64,000 bases of DNA from Arcuatula senhousia. Lineage: Eukaryota; Mollusca; Bivalvia; Mytilida; Mytilidae. The stretch covers positions 19,837,184 through 19,901,183 of the forward strand of contig OZ020303.1 in the NCBI GenBank assembly GCA_963971305.1. Direction: 5' to 3'. Positions 27,201-33,559 of the stretch are shown here, one piece after another. The translations under genes were made by a program, and so were the position numbers. The notes under the pieces were generated by a model. The model saw only the letters and a program-made list of their open reading frames with translations, was not told the DNA's origin and did no database searches. Each line of letters starts with the position of its first letter. The first letter of the stretch is position 1.

Positions 27201-30200
27201 TTCTAGAATAACAACAATCGTAATATTTCTGGAGGCTGGATTTTATTGCCGTAAGTATTGAAGTCAACAGAATTGAAATTCGTTTCAGATTTAATGCTTA
27301 AAGTATTATTGTAATCAAAATATGAAATTATCAAAACTTATATATATATATTGTACATTTATATTTCATAAAGCAGGAAAAGATGTCCACATTGACTTAT
27401 CTCTTATTTTTACAAAAACTACATATACATTACATAAAGCAGGAATTGTAGGTTATAGTGATGCTAACACCTCAAACATGACACATATATTTCAGGGTTA
27501 GACAATAAACTTTAAATTGTTGGAACTAATAGAAAATAATGAGATGTGGAATAAGTGTACGCGACACAGCCCACAATTAAAAAAAATTTCGAAAAACCAC
27601 AATGGACAACCGCCAGCAGCCTTCAACGAGGCCATTTGGCACTGCTCGCGGTTCTGCAATTGGCCCATGGTCTAAATAAAATGCATATAATTCAAATCCA
27701 GCCCTGAAATAGTCACGGATAGACCCCCTTCTTAAACAAGGAACAGAAAACATCAAATAGACAAGTACAAACGAAAGCTTTGTCAAAGATTCCTGGATTA
27801 GGACAGGCACATGTAATATGTGGCGGGGTTAAACTAGTTTTTTGGGCCCAGCCTTCCCCCTATCAATATTCTTATACAAAGCACAAAAACTAAACACACA
27901 ATAAAAACTCAAATCGATCAAATTCCAATTCCACTAGAGAGAACCTAAGACAAAAACAAGAACAAACAAAAGGATGGTAAAGGAACTCTCTATAGAACAC
28001 TCGCTGTTACTGACAGCTAGCTGAGAATCATCAATCGACTGATGTTAAAAAATCAAACGTATCGATTTTAAATCCGACACAACACTTCAAACAATAATGA
28101 TTTAGTGAAGTGTCATCACACAAAACCGACATGCTTGAACGCTATAATGCTTAAAAATGACAATAGTAAAAACGTTTATGGAAGTTTTAAAGCAAGTATC
28201 AAGTTATCAATATTTCTGCCAAAAAACACTAAATTTAAAGATTCATATCATTTCCGTAATAAATTTTGAAGCCAATTTTTTCATTTCTAATGGATTGCTT
28301 TTAAATTTGTGAGCTTTATAAAAAACATTACCATAAAATTCAGGATGTGATATTCCATTCACTATAAGAAAACGACGTGTACAATTAAATTTTTCAATAA
28401 GAGATCGATACTTGTGAAAGAATTTAGAAAAAGATTTTACTAATACCGTCATGAGGCCCATTTTGTTTTGAACTACAAATATAAATGCATGAGTGAAAAC
28501 ACAATGACATAATAAAAAGTTAGTATACAAATGTTCCCGACTAGTTTTGGTTATATTGTAGCATGTACGAGTATCTTTCTAATCGTGTAAAAATACTTGG
28601 CGTTTTGAAATCAGCTATATATTGTAACCATGATCTTGAGTGTGAAATTCTTAAATGCACACATTTCACAGATTTTTTTTATCAGACACCGATTTCTTCG
28701 TGACCGACTTTTGGAGCAGGGCTATAAGAAAAAACGTCTCATACGATCCCTAAAAAAAATCTTTCTTCGTTTGCAGCCACTAGTAGAAAAGTTCAAAATT
28801 GAGTTAAAAGATATGGTGGTTAATTGTTTTAATTAGTGTTTGACTGGTCTGCTGTACTGAGATGATCACCTCAATATCCCTATTGTGTCTCACAACTATG
28901 TTGTGTTCTATGGTCATTACCGGATCCTAAGATCGCAATGGAAGAGGAAGGTTTGGCGCCATAAAACCTGGTTTAACCCACCATTTCGTTTGAAATGCCT
29001 GTACCAAGTTAGGACCATAGCAATCCACCAATATTCCGGTATGACTGATTCGTTTTTGTCATTTTCTCTGGACTATGAGATTGGTCATTCAAGTTCGGTA
29101 GTTTTGTTATTACCTTTATTTATCATTTAATATAACAAGAACCTTTTACCCTTAATACCATCTTTCCATACTTGACATACTTGGCCTTGGCATGAGTTGC
29201 ATGTCTTGTATTGGTAACAATGATACCAAACTTATACATGTACATGTAGTTATCTGCCTTTAAAAATATAGGAAAAGATGCCACAGGAAGACATTGACAG
29301 ATTGTTCAATCAATGATATCAGGACTTTGAAAGGGAATACTCCTTAGATGTGTACAAAAATTGAAACCAATGAAACCCAATTCAATAAAAACAAGGAATA
29401 CTATGAGCAAACTCACAAAAGGATAACTTCTGTTTATATGGAACTATAAATTAAAAAAAAACTTGTTCAATACCCCCCCCCCCCCCCCCCAAATTGATAA
29501 CAAGATATGTGGACAGACAGACAGATAGGACGGTTCCTAAATATTGCTTTTCTCCAATGCTTGCTGTATGTCCGCATGGTGTGTTTGTTACGTGAATAAG
29601 CATGTAAATAAAGTATTGTACATACAATTCTAGGGAAGTGTTGATGTTTTTCAGATTCTTGTAAGCAACTCCCAAGCCCCAAGAACACTCCATCTTTTCA
29701 TCCCAGTCATATATGATACATCTAAAATTTTGAACTGGTTGGGGTGGGTCTGCAAAGAAGTTATTGTTAAATGTAACACAGATCTCATACTTTCATTTTC
29801 ATGTATGTATCTCCATTAAAAAATAAAATTGAAATTCAGAACTTATACTTTTGAACGCTTTTTAGATTTTCATAAATAATTCTCAATATACGTTGAATGA
29901 GTATGAAAAAAGAAGGTTACCCTAATTGCATTTTTTCAATATCTATGTATACAAAATTTTGAAAATATTAGGATGACCTGACACAAAAGATGCCCTTGTC
30001 AACCCAACATTCCGTATGTAACTTCCAACTCTTGTTTAGCTTAAAATCCATTTATGATGATGGAGGCTTGTATTAATACTTACATTCAGCCTCTACTGAT
30101 GTGCAATCCATATTTTCTAAATGACACGCGCTTAGTGGTCCAAAGTAACAACCGTATGTCACATGGTCAAACACTGAATCAATTTTAAGAGTGAACCCTT

Positions 30201-33200
30201 TTGTTGTAGAGTTTATAATATATGTTTCCTCCTCTGGTATCGCTCTATCATTACCATATGAAAAGTTGATGGCAGATGAATTATTCCCATTTTGAATGGC
30301 AATTGCAGCTAAAGTACAGGTCATGTTAATCTGTTCACCGACAAAAACATACTGATCAACTGGCTGAATATCTATAATAATAAACATGCAGTATGCAATT
30401 GTAAAATATATTAAAAAAATGCTATAGTGAAAATAAAATTCTTACATTGTGTAAATATATGAGTGATCAGAAAAATTCATAGAAGATTAACAGTGAAGTA
30501 ATGCTATTTTAACATTTAAAGTAGTTTTTTTTTTAATTTTGCATTCAAAGTCTAAAATTTTATATATTCCATCATTTCCTTTTTCGGAGAATCTAAAAGG
30601 CGTTTTACGTAGAAGTTCATCATTTGACCTTTATATCACAAACATAAAAGTAATTAAATGTCCTTAAAAATTACAGACCCATTACAACACTTAAGCTGTA
30701 AGGGTATTTTTTTTTTCTTTTCCATCCTCGATTCACGTTTAAACGACTTTTATATATTAAAAAACTTTGAACGAGAATCAGTTTGGGTTCAGAAGCACCA
30801 GTAAAGCCAAAAATCTCTTGAATGGACATAATGACAGTCTAATATCTAGTGGTATTCAATTATCTCCCCTGCAGAAAACAGCTTATGTGTTTTTAAATTT
30901 TTAACGATGACAACAACGATGGCGACGGCATATAAACAATCTTCAATTTTCATTTATTACCCATGGATTTGACTACTATCATATACGTTGGACATGTTAT
31001 GTTATTAACGAATCTTTTCTGTTGCGTAAACAGTTGTTTATAAGGTCAACGAAAGTGCATATTTTAACAAATCGAGTGAAACTTATTGGCCGTTGGAAAA
31101 AATTAAAATGTCAACTCAACCTTTAAAAAATCACACAAGGCGTAATACCTGCAGTACATTTTCGAAACTTGTGGGAAAGTTAGGTTATTACCTTTTCTTT
31201 CGACAGATATTAGTTTGAAAATTATATTTTACTGTTATCATATAACGATCCATTTGAATTCAATGTGTAACTATGAAAAACTTTCAAGGGACACAACCAA
31301 GTTCTATCTTTAATAAATTATAAACATGATAAATGGGAGGCATTCCTATTTTTAAAACGGATGACTGAATATTGAATTGGACATTTACTCCAATACAATG
31401 CAAATTCACATACTGTTGATCCCAATTTACGGATACCGGTCAAAAAGGTAAACATGTTCTATGACATAATCGAATTCAACAGGTAAATCGTGTACTTTTA
31501 AAAAGAAGGTTGTCAAGACGGACTAGAAAAATAGGTCTTTTTCTTAATTTTATGTTGGCTTTACCTCTTGCAGTACATGTCTGAAAATTTGCAGATGGGA
31601 AGATATACATTTAAACAAATAGCGTGATTTTTTTCAATTTTTTATATAAAAGTTAAAGTTGTGCGATCCATTTCAGTTTGCAACGTATGCATTTCATAAA
31701 TATCCACATAATAACATGCATTAAAATGCAATCTGTTACTTTAAAAAACTCTTTTTAATTCAAAAAAGTTTATTTTATCAGCATAACTTAAAATTGGAAG
31801 AAATTTTGTACTAAAAAGAACTTTTGATTCACTTGACAACCAGGATAAACATTCGAATTGACTTTCCTATCTTTTCCGATGAAGAGCTCACATTCTATTG
31901 TTTAAATACCACCGGTTTTCGGACTGATGATAATTAATTTGACAAGACTTGTTAACACTGAACTCGCTCAGTGGCTATAGTGTTAAGAGTTCAAGTTGAA
32001 TTTCAGTAGTTTATTTTCAAGGCCGATCCAGTATTGTCCAGTGTATTAACTCCTGATTTTACTGCACACGCTCTCGATTTAACTTGATTTAATGCAAAAA
32101 GAATATACTGAATGTAGAATGAATTCCTTAAAACACTGGATAATTTGAGTCAAGTAAATCAAGTAGTTGTCAAATAGGTTTTGTCCGTTTCATTAGTGAA
32201 ATGTACTTCTAGTGAAGTGATACTATCGATAGCATGTATACTCTACATTTTTTATATAAATTACTAAAGCTAAAAAAGAAAAAAAATGTATTGTTCATTT
32301 ATTAATTTTGCCAAAGCCTTCGACACCGTCCAGGGTTATGGGCAAAGTTATTACGCTCGTCCATTAGTGGGGAAAATGTACAAAATTATTGTTAACATGT
32401 ATAGTAATAATAAGTCATGAATCTTTAATGGTTCTTAATACTCCGACTATTTTAAGTGCAACATAGGCGTTAGAGAAGGTGAAAATCTTTCTCATGTGCT
32501 TTCTTATCATTTGTGAACGACTTCGGAAAATTAAAATAACTAAGGCCAACACAACTCTTCCTTTTACTGAATGCTGATGATACTGCTTTATTGACAGAAT
32601 CCGAAAAAGATTTACAAAAACAACTAGATACACTCAGTAGATATTGCACAGTTTGGGAGCTTATAAGGTCAATGTTGAGAAAGGTAAAATTGTTGCATTT
32701 CAAATGGTAGATTGAGAAATAAAATTAAATTTCAATATGATGGACAAGAAGTTGACATTGTTAGCGATTTTACATATTTAGGAGTTCAATATTTCTAGAT
32801 CTGGAAGTTTATCTAAAGCCAAAAATTACAATTCAAAGAAAGCAAATCGTGCAATGTATGATATTTTACGTAAAGGAATATCACATAATTTATATTTAGA
32901 ATGTCTTTAAGATTTATCTGACAAAGGCATTCAACCTATCCTATTATACGGTTGTGAATTTTAGGGTAACGGAAATAATTCTGTTATTGAACGGGTTCAT
33001 CTTAAATAATGTATTTATTTATCATTTTAAATGGAAAAAAAGTCTACATTTGAATTTATGATTTACGGTGAACTGGGAAGATAACCTTTTGATAATATTG
33101 TGTTTTTTTTTCGAAATTTTAATATATCTCGGCAATAATTATAGCAGCCATTCAAAGCTACAGACACTTTGTGTACATACTTTCTCAATCAATTTCTCGC

Positions 33201-33490
33201 CTCTAATAACAAAGAGTTCTTTTTTTTATTCAAGCCCATTTCGGCCTGAAAAGGAATAAAAAAGGGACAATAACATCTGTTCCTGTACAAAAGATAAAAC
33301 TTCCCTCCAATTAAAATCATAAAAAACTTGTAATTAAAAACATGAAATCTGTACTGTTAGTTGACAGGTTGAATACAATATGTAGATAATAGCTTAAGAA
33401 ATACACACCTATATTTTTAGGAAAAAGGAATGAATTCGAATCGGCAAAGCTGACCAACAAGAAAAGATACCATTGAAACTGTCTACCCAT
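3123..33490 (-). CDS. Class I cytokine receptor, gp130/Domeless-like (3' incomplete)
   Basis: Nine exons, listed separately, join to 1,425 bases or 475 codons with every splice phase agreeing (introns 1,1,2,1,0,1,0,1, then 0). Domain order is signal peptide (1 to about 16), Ig-like domain (about 28-123), D1 (about 124-223) with cysteines 134, 145, 171 and 179 and Trp147, D2 (about 224-316), FNIII 3 (317-427) and the first half of FNIII 4 (428-475). Ig plus a two-module cytokine-receptor region plus FNIII stalk is the plan of gp130-type receptors, which signal through JAK and STAT at the plasma membrane. D2 has YPSDPY where WSxWS is expected. Introns range from 332 bases to 13.9 kb and hold most of the mobile DNA in this half. 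Other FNIII-only receptors are possible, but the D1 cysteine pattern argues against them. Confidence 0.85.
3598..3832 (-). CDS. Receptor exon 8: second half of FNIII 3 with internal duplication
   Basis: 235 bases, phase 0 in and phase 1 out, with a TTTTTAG acceptor and GTAGAT donor. It runs from ELAEIDKNGPDVEYCLKV to IWSQNRHGPSKAAVEFVI, the F-G strands and 'N..G.S' turn of an FNIII module. A 36-bp direct duplication (3676-3711 and 3712-3747) repeats twelve residues, YRSLTIPCTQDA then YRSLTLPCTQDV, in frame. It adds a second Cys and lengthens the module by one strand-sized block. Confidence 0.85.
4299..4396 (-). CDS. Receptor exon 7: first half of FNIII module 3
   Basis: 98 bases, phase 1 in and phase 0 out, with a long pyrimidine tract and CAG acceptor and a GTAATG donor after TGGAAG. 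The peptide starts PDAQPEIDIGNFYISSDLC and ends NVTVYWK, giving the A-B strands and conserved Trp of an FNIII module. NVT is a possible glycosylation site. Confidence 0.82.
4715..5225 (+). repeat. Tandem-core bivalve element, partial
   Basis: It opens with a TTCCCAGGAATCTGAAATGC / GCTCACCTGG head and then carries the phrases GAGCTTAATGAGCTGAAGGTTC, AAGCAAGCAA, CTATCTGCAATA and GGACCATAACCCCTA, all repeated in the elements at 5675-7563 and 33560-35785. It lies within receptor intron 6. No hairpin end is visible here, so it is truncated on the right. Confidence 0.7.
5471..5615 (-). CDS. Receptor exon 6: second half of D2 with altered WSxWS
   Basis: 145 bases, phase 0 in and phase 1 out, with a TTATAG acceptor and consensus GTAAGT donor. 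It reads LFCNLTPSTEYEVTIV, the E-F strands with the FNIII tyrosine corner, then GYPSDPYVNTFTT. The last part aligns with the G-strand WSxWS position: the two Trp and the second Ser are replaced while the central Ser-Asp is kept (residues 302-307). Confidence 0.87.
6640..6880 (+). repeat. Interspersed repeat, copy 1 (GACGAAACGCGCGTC family)
   Basis: It shares AAACCCTAAGGTTCT, TTTGGTATTTTTGG, GTAGAGCGCCTCT and GACGAAACGCGCGTCAGGCG with 12555-12790 in the same order and orientation. There is no open frame. Confidence 0.85.
6950..7335 (-). pseudogene. LINE 3'-end fragment (RT C-terminus)
   Basis: The minus frame (6975-7307, extending to about 7330) reads QDVSPGCVTNQLDQLEWEPL, RRIKNRLQMVYKIQHRLVDI and YRYSFFPRSTREWN. 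This is the conserved C-terminal tail after the reverse transcriptase in Jockey/CR1-type LINEs. Only about 110 codons remain. It is nested inside the tandem-core element. It is not a host gene. Confidence 0.75.
7920..8250. other. Unassigned intron sequence
   Basis: The stretch includes a short GC-richer piece (8030-8090, GAGCTCTCCGCTCGAGCGGG) and AT-rich flanks. I see no exon or recognised repeat. Confidence 0.4.
8255..8520 (+). mobile_element. 3'-end fragment of a Penelope-like retroelement
   Basis: AGCCAGGAATCTTT, GACCATGGGCCA, GGCTGCTGGCGGTTTTCCATTG, CGCGTACACTTATTCCAC and TCTCATTGTTTTCTATT match, in order, the 3' region of the element at 40895-42420 and the reverse complement of 27540-28230. 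Only the untranslated 3' end is present. It lies 120 bases downstream, in gene sense, of receptor exon 5. Confidence 0.8.
8643..8776 (-). CDS. Receptor exon 5: first half of D2
   Basis: 134 bases, phase 1 in and phase 0 out, with a TTTTGTAG acceptor and GTACAG donor. The peptide V-KPSRISSLTINVTSRCVELE-WKHP opens an FNIII module with the conserved B-strand Trp, followed by a C-strand FKLFIIGLTS segment. The 1/0 phase pattern repeats in the next two modules, supporting one gene with each module made of two exons. Confidence 0.85.
8948..9020 (+). repeat. Palindrome-bearing terminal repeat A
   Basis: It contains GTGTACAAGTTGCAAC and, at 8980-9001, a perfect 22-bp palindrome built on the half-site GTACAAGTTG. 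It matches the ends of the MITE at 15033-15522 and, inverted, 14000-14203. The A copy and the inverted 14.0-14.2 kb copy flank the Mutator-like transposase remnant, so they may be that transposon's inverted ends. Confidence 0.6.
9690..11569 (-). pseudogene. Decayed Mutator-like transposase with OTU/vertnin-like N-terminus
   Basis: Consecutive minus-strand pieces in shifting frames (10808-11569, 10639-10899, 10276-10632, 10157-10393, 9840-10172, 9665-9940) follow one protein order. After the OTU-like domain come HVITLHRYYPALKRDKSYRK, ELEHKQTCSNICKTMVLEDP and GIDRTFNLGS, where Asp should be the first DDE residue of MULE transposases. A third frame at about 9700-9810 then reads DHPIFIGPIILHWE, the 'LGP..LHWD' block. 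The rest of the catalytic core is absent. At least five frame breaks make it non-functional. It sits in receptor intron 4, in the same sense as the receptor. Confidence 0.75.
10808..11569 (-). CDS. OTU/vertnin-like cysteine-protease domain ORF (253 aa)
   Basis: This is the longest intact piece of the MULE remnant. Residues 57-67 read DNGSCLFNAVS, the OTU catalytic-Cys motif (Asp57, Cys61), followed by a helix LRVRTCVEMVVNKERY typical of vertnin-like OTU folds. His194 in KPDHYTPTC is placed as the OTU catalytic His. OTU enzymes cleave ubiquitin chains; activity here is unproven. OTU domains fused to MULE transposases are known in other lineages. The frame ends in a stop shortly after the domain while a second frame continues the protein, so it is likely dead as a transposase but could still encode a lone domain. 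Confidence 0.6.
   Translation of the reverse strand: MSGYLHLEKVATVERDRLPPCSQTQLFVSPTTVDHVSEEYLRECKLQELGVPFKVSDNGSCLFNAVSVALCGTGNFATELRVRTCVEMVVNKERYTTHPKAKDLIWVSPNFISSTIDCVQPCGWSSIWTILALAQVFGRPIRSVYPPLNGIQDMSFKILNLTAIPKDCIDEDIVTILWTRSSPNNKTKIWKPDHYTPTCILPIPTVMLDDSFKQNSIPSIDDTVEFPPLSRLSVPSSPTANHSQNQLIYRSKQ
11570..12430. repeat. AT-rich repeat with GATAATTTATCGC motifs
   Basis: From about 12080 to 12430 the motif TCGTGATAA / GATAATTTATCGC recurs in both orientations, suggesting a MITE-like or foldback repeat. The part from 11570 to 12080 is AT-rich with no recognised feature. Confidence 0.45.
12555..12790 (+). repeat. Interspersed repeat, copy 2 (GACGAAACGCGCGTC family)
   Basis: It is about 235 bases, collinear with 6640-6880, with several substitutions and small indels. 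The end sequence GCAAAAYTTATTGTC also appears at 12486, so a second partial copy may overlap. Confidence 0.85.
12791..13990. other. Intron sequence with one retroelement scrap
   Basis: At 13340-13460 the phrases TTTTTTTTCATCCAACACCGAT and GAGGTTACAAGAAATACGTC resemble the retroelement tail at 28670-28780 (RHRFL..QGYKKKRL). The rest is unassigned; no exon is seen. Confidence 0.4.
14000..14203 (-). repeat. Palindrome-bearing terminal repeat D (inverted relative to A)
   Basis: Read on the minus strand it starts GTGTACAAGTTGCAAC and then carries several TTGTACATGTTG half-sites. 14065-14088 is a perfect 24-bp palindrome. It is the inverted counterpart of 8948-9020. Confidence 0.55.
15033..15522 (+). 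mobile_element. MITE of ~490 bp with ~65-bp inverted ends
   Basis: The left end (TATATGTCGTGTACAAGTTG through AGATAAATTGTACAAGTTAAG, 15033-15105) recurs inverted at 15442-15522 with a few changes. The ends match repeats A and D around the transposase remnant, so this may be its non-autonomous derivative. No clear target duplication could be fixed. Confidence 0.6.
15680..17794 (+). mobile_element. TIR element, 2,115 bp, perfect 109-bp TIRs, 5-bp TSD
   Basis: 15680-15788 and 17686-17794 are perfect inverted repeats starting CACGGCCGTCATTCGG. They are flanked by the direct repeat GAGAT at 15675-15679 and 17795-17799. TCGTGAA/TTCACGA motifs recur near both ends (for example 15713, 16154, 16187, 17278, 17755), resembling subterminal transposase sites. 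Inside I see a 24-bp minisatellite but no transposase, so it is non-autonomous. Identical TIRs suggest a recent insertion. It landed in a short ATTCGAAATTCGAGA tandem tract, which continues at 17800-17875. CAC termini with 5-bp duplications are known for Transib-type elements; the family is not proven here. Confidence 0.88.
16890..17040 (-). repeat. 24-bp minisatellite coding an acidic 8-residue repeat
   Basis: About five to six 24-bp units (TCATCTTCGACTGGTGTTACTG type on +) read on the minus strand as VEDETVTP-like octapeptides. They sit in a 70-codon open frame with no ATG that ends NFNKNVQLSQ-stop. It could be the last exon of an element-borne gene or simply a minisatellite. No homology is recognised. 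Confidence 0.5.
17800..18085. repeat. ATTCGAAATTCGAGA short tandem tract and unassigned sequence
   Basis: 17800-17875 repeats 7-14-bp phrases such as ATTCGAAATTCAAGATTCGAG. Similar tracts are at 15650-15679 and 21870-21910. The rest of the stretch is plain AT-rich sequence. Confidence 0.6.
18668..21444 (+). mobile_element. TIR element, 2,777 bp, ~135-bp TIRs, 5-bp TSD
   Basis: It begins CACCCGGGTTAACCTGAG and ends with its inverse. The two ends match for about 135 bases with a handful of differences. Flanking direct repeats CATAT are at 18663-18667 and 21445-21449. GTTATCGTGAAC-like motifs recur below both ends (18699, 18832, 21269, 21290, 21403). No transposase frame is present. The CAC start, 5-bp duplication and TATCGTGA motif link it to the element at 15680-17794. 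It carries the interspersed repeat at 19755-20310. Confidence 0.85.
19755..20310 (+). repeat. Interspersed repeat, copy 1 (GGCGAATAGG family)
   Basis: CGAATAGGTCCACA, GCGCTAACCTTGTCG, AAAACCTGACCGCAAACCATAG and a TCCTGTGG..AAAATTTAC block are shared, in order, with 57605-58060 or 59495-59790. It is probably a SINE or short non-autonomous element; no head or tail was defined in this copy. Confidence 0.6.
21597..21875 (-). mobile_element. tRNA-derived SINE
   Basis: Read on the minus strand, the right end starts GAGATGGTGTAGTGGTTAAC (an A-box-like sequence) and has GGTTCGATCC (B box, + coordinates 21814-21823), the internal RNA polymerase III promoter of a tRNA head. A body follows with CCTGTGCACGTTAAAGACCC and a tail near GTCTTCAAAGGCCACACTCGC. 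Upstream of the head is a CGAAATTCGAGATT tract. It is too diverged and long to be a functional tRNA. Confidence 0.75.
22045..22635. other. Intron 4 proximal sequence, nothing recognised
   Basis: AT-rich, no open frame, and no repeat that I recognise. It lies just downstream (in gene sense) of receptor exon 4. Confidence 0.4.
22636..22811 (-). CDS. Receptor exon 4: second half of D1
   Basis: 176 bases, phase 2 in and phase 1 out, with a TTTTTCAG acceptor and GTAAAA donor. It carries the third and fourth D1 cysteines (GGCP and LNCTW), then the beta-strand segment LLSFQINVTNTKRQVVSSSQ and the D1-D2 hinge EIEQNDYG. NCT and NVT are possible glycosylation sites. It is separated from exon 3 by 6.8 kb and from exon 5 by 13.9 kb of transposon-rich intron. 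Confidence 0.85.
22812..23960. other. Intron 3 sequence, nothing recognised
   Basis: AT-rich with only short frames on both strands. No splice-bounded FNIII or Ig segment is seen. Confidence 0.4.
25016..27005 (+). mobile_element. 5'-truncated LINE nested in the Penelope-like element
   Basis: It inserted into the retroelement's RT gene. The host sequence resumes exactly if one copy of TTTCCAT (25009-25015 and 27006-27012) is removed: the minus frame then reads FFKKNGKRRYKYLVV, as related copies do. The LINE begins mid-RT (GEEQGAFRKGR), ends after a 3' UTR with CCCGTTGTAAAGGGGTAG, and has an AATAAAATATATATAT tail. Confidence 0.85.
25028..26689 (+). pseudogene. LINE reverse transcriptase, partial, one in-frame stop
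   Basis: A single frame carries GAFRKGRRIEDHIFSL, FLDLSQAFDRVW, TGVKQGCILSPTLFS, the catalytic FADD at about 25440, and NAKKSKIL. A C-terminal CEFC..H..C zinc-knuckle-like segment (26395-26455) follows, and the frame ends at 26687-26689. The only break is a TAG at 25670-25672; the frame is the same on both sides. The 5' endonuclease is missing. One stop in about 550 codons indicates a young insertion. The clade is not assigned. Confidence 0.85.
27540..28530 (-). mobile_element. Penelope-like element, 3' third
   Basis: The minus frame 28243-28460 reads VKSFSKFFHKYRSLIEKFNC and TRRFLIVNGISHPEFYGNVF up to a stop at 28243. Its homologue is at 41500-41690 on the plus strand. The 3' UTR to 27540 matches 41720-42410 throughout (CGATTGATGATTCTCAGC, GCTGCTGGCGG, CGCGTACACTTATTCCACAT). 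The upstream RT is absent. A further scrap of the same 3' end lies at 35963-36010. Confidence 0.8.
28640..29125 (+). mobile_element. Penelope-like element, C-terminus and 3' UTR (copy 1)
   Basis: 28690-28836 reads FLRDRLLEQGYKKKRLIRSL and VEKFKIELKDMVVNCFN-stop, the C-terminal end of this retroelement family. A 3' UTR (GTGTTTGACTGGTCTGCTGT to GGTAGTTTTGTTATTACCTTT) follows and is nearly identical to 51793-52106. It lies in receptor intron 3. Confidence 0.75.
29473..29490. repeat. 18-bp poly-C tract
   Basis: Uninterrupted C run. Frames reading GGGGGG across it are artefacts. Similar shorter runs lie at 2071-2081 and about 39809-39822. Confidence 0.9.
29626..29749 (-). CDS. Receptor exon 3: first half of cytokine-receptor D1
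   Basis: 124 bases, phase 1 in and phase 2 out, with a TTTGCAG acceptor and a consensus GTATGT donor. The peptide reads PPQPVQNFRC, ten residues, then ECSW: the PP.P start and C-x10-C-x-W signature of class I cytokine-receptor D1 modules. The phase 2 intron inside D1 also matches, as I recall, the phase order of vertebrate class I receptor genes. Intron 2 upstream is only 334 bases. Confidence 0.88.
30084..30371 (-). CDS. Receptor exon 2: Ig-like domain
   Basis: 288 bases, phase 1 in and phase 1 out, with a TATAG acceptor and GTAAGT donor. The peptide has a C2/I-type Ig pattern: INMTCTL for the B-strand cysteine, and GFTLKIDSVFDHVTYGCYF for the E-F strands with the F-strand cysteine. Further cysteines follow in the C-terminal segment. 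NMT, NSS, NFS and NST are possible N-glycosylation sites. An N-terminal Ig domain before D1 is typical of gp130-type receptors. Confidence 0.85.
30372..32275. other. Intron 1 sequence, nothing recognised
   Basis: AT-rich, with an imperfect ACAACGATGGCGACG stretch at 30905. No open frame and no clear repeat. Confidence 0.4.
32280..33060 (+). pseudogene. Heavily decayed LINE reverse transcriptase
   Basis: Scattered frames follow the RT order: FAKAFDTVQG, NIGVREGENLS (the QG..LSP block), a broken DDT segment at 32575, FQYDGQEVDIVSDFTYLGVQ and PIILYGC at about 32940. There are many stops and frameshifts and no functional potential. It lies in receptor intron 1, 350 bases downstream of exon 1 in gene sense. 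Confidence 0.7.
33409..33490 (-). CDS. Receptor exon 1: start and signal peptide
   Basis: The ATG at 33490-33488 opens 27 codons, MGRQFQWYLFLLVSFADSNS and on to a GTGTGT donor, ending in phase 1. Residues 7-16 are a hydrophobic signal-peptide core, with likely cleavage after SFA. The exon joins 30371 to give an Asp codon and run straight into the Ig domain. An upstream ATG at 33503-33501 opens a 6-codon frame that ends just past the real start, a possible uORF that could lower translation. No TATA box is obvious. Confidence 0.75.
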
Positions 33491-33559
33491 TGCCTTTTAC
33501 CATGGCTAGTCCTGGAATAGAAATGCCAAATTTAGTAACATTGATCCTTAAAAAAAACA

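Larger units (their letters stand above)
23965..27300 (-). mobile_element. Penelope-like retroelement (RT), split by a LINE
   Basis: In minus order, 27300-27013 codes the RT start (NQMWILKNSKELMEILNSKS, SIKTFDFFTL). 25015-24480 continues with YKYLVV, GIPMDTNCAPLLADLFLHSY, the catalytic FRYIDD and SASYLDLHLEID. 24480-24240 continues in a shifted frame with AYGVYVYQLIRYSRACG and TQGYVAPRLLSSLKTFYGRH. The 3' untranslated part runs to about 23965 (GGTACCAATTGGGCATCCG). The RT resembles Penelope-like elements; the clade is not settled and no GIY-YIG domain was found. GIPM.TNCAP has D for the usual G. Frameshifts and the nested LINE make it dead. Confidence 0.75.
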
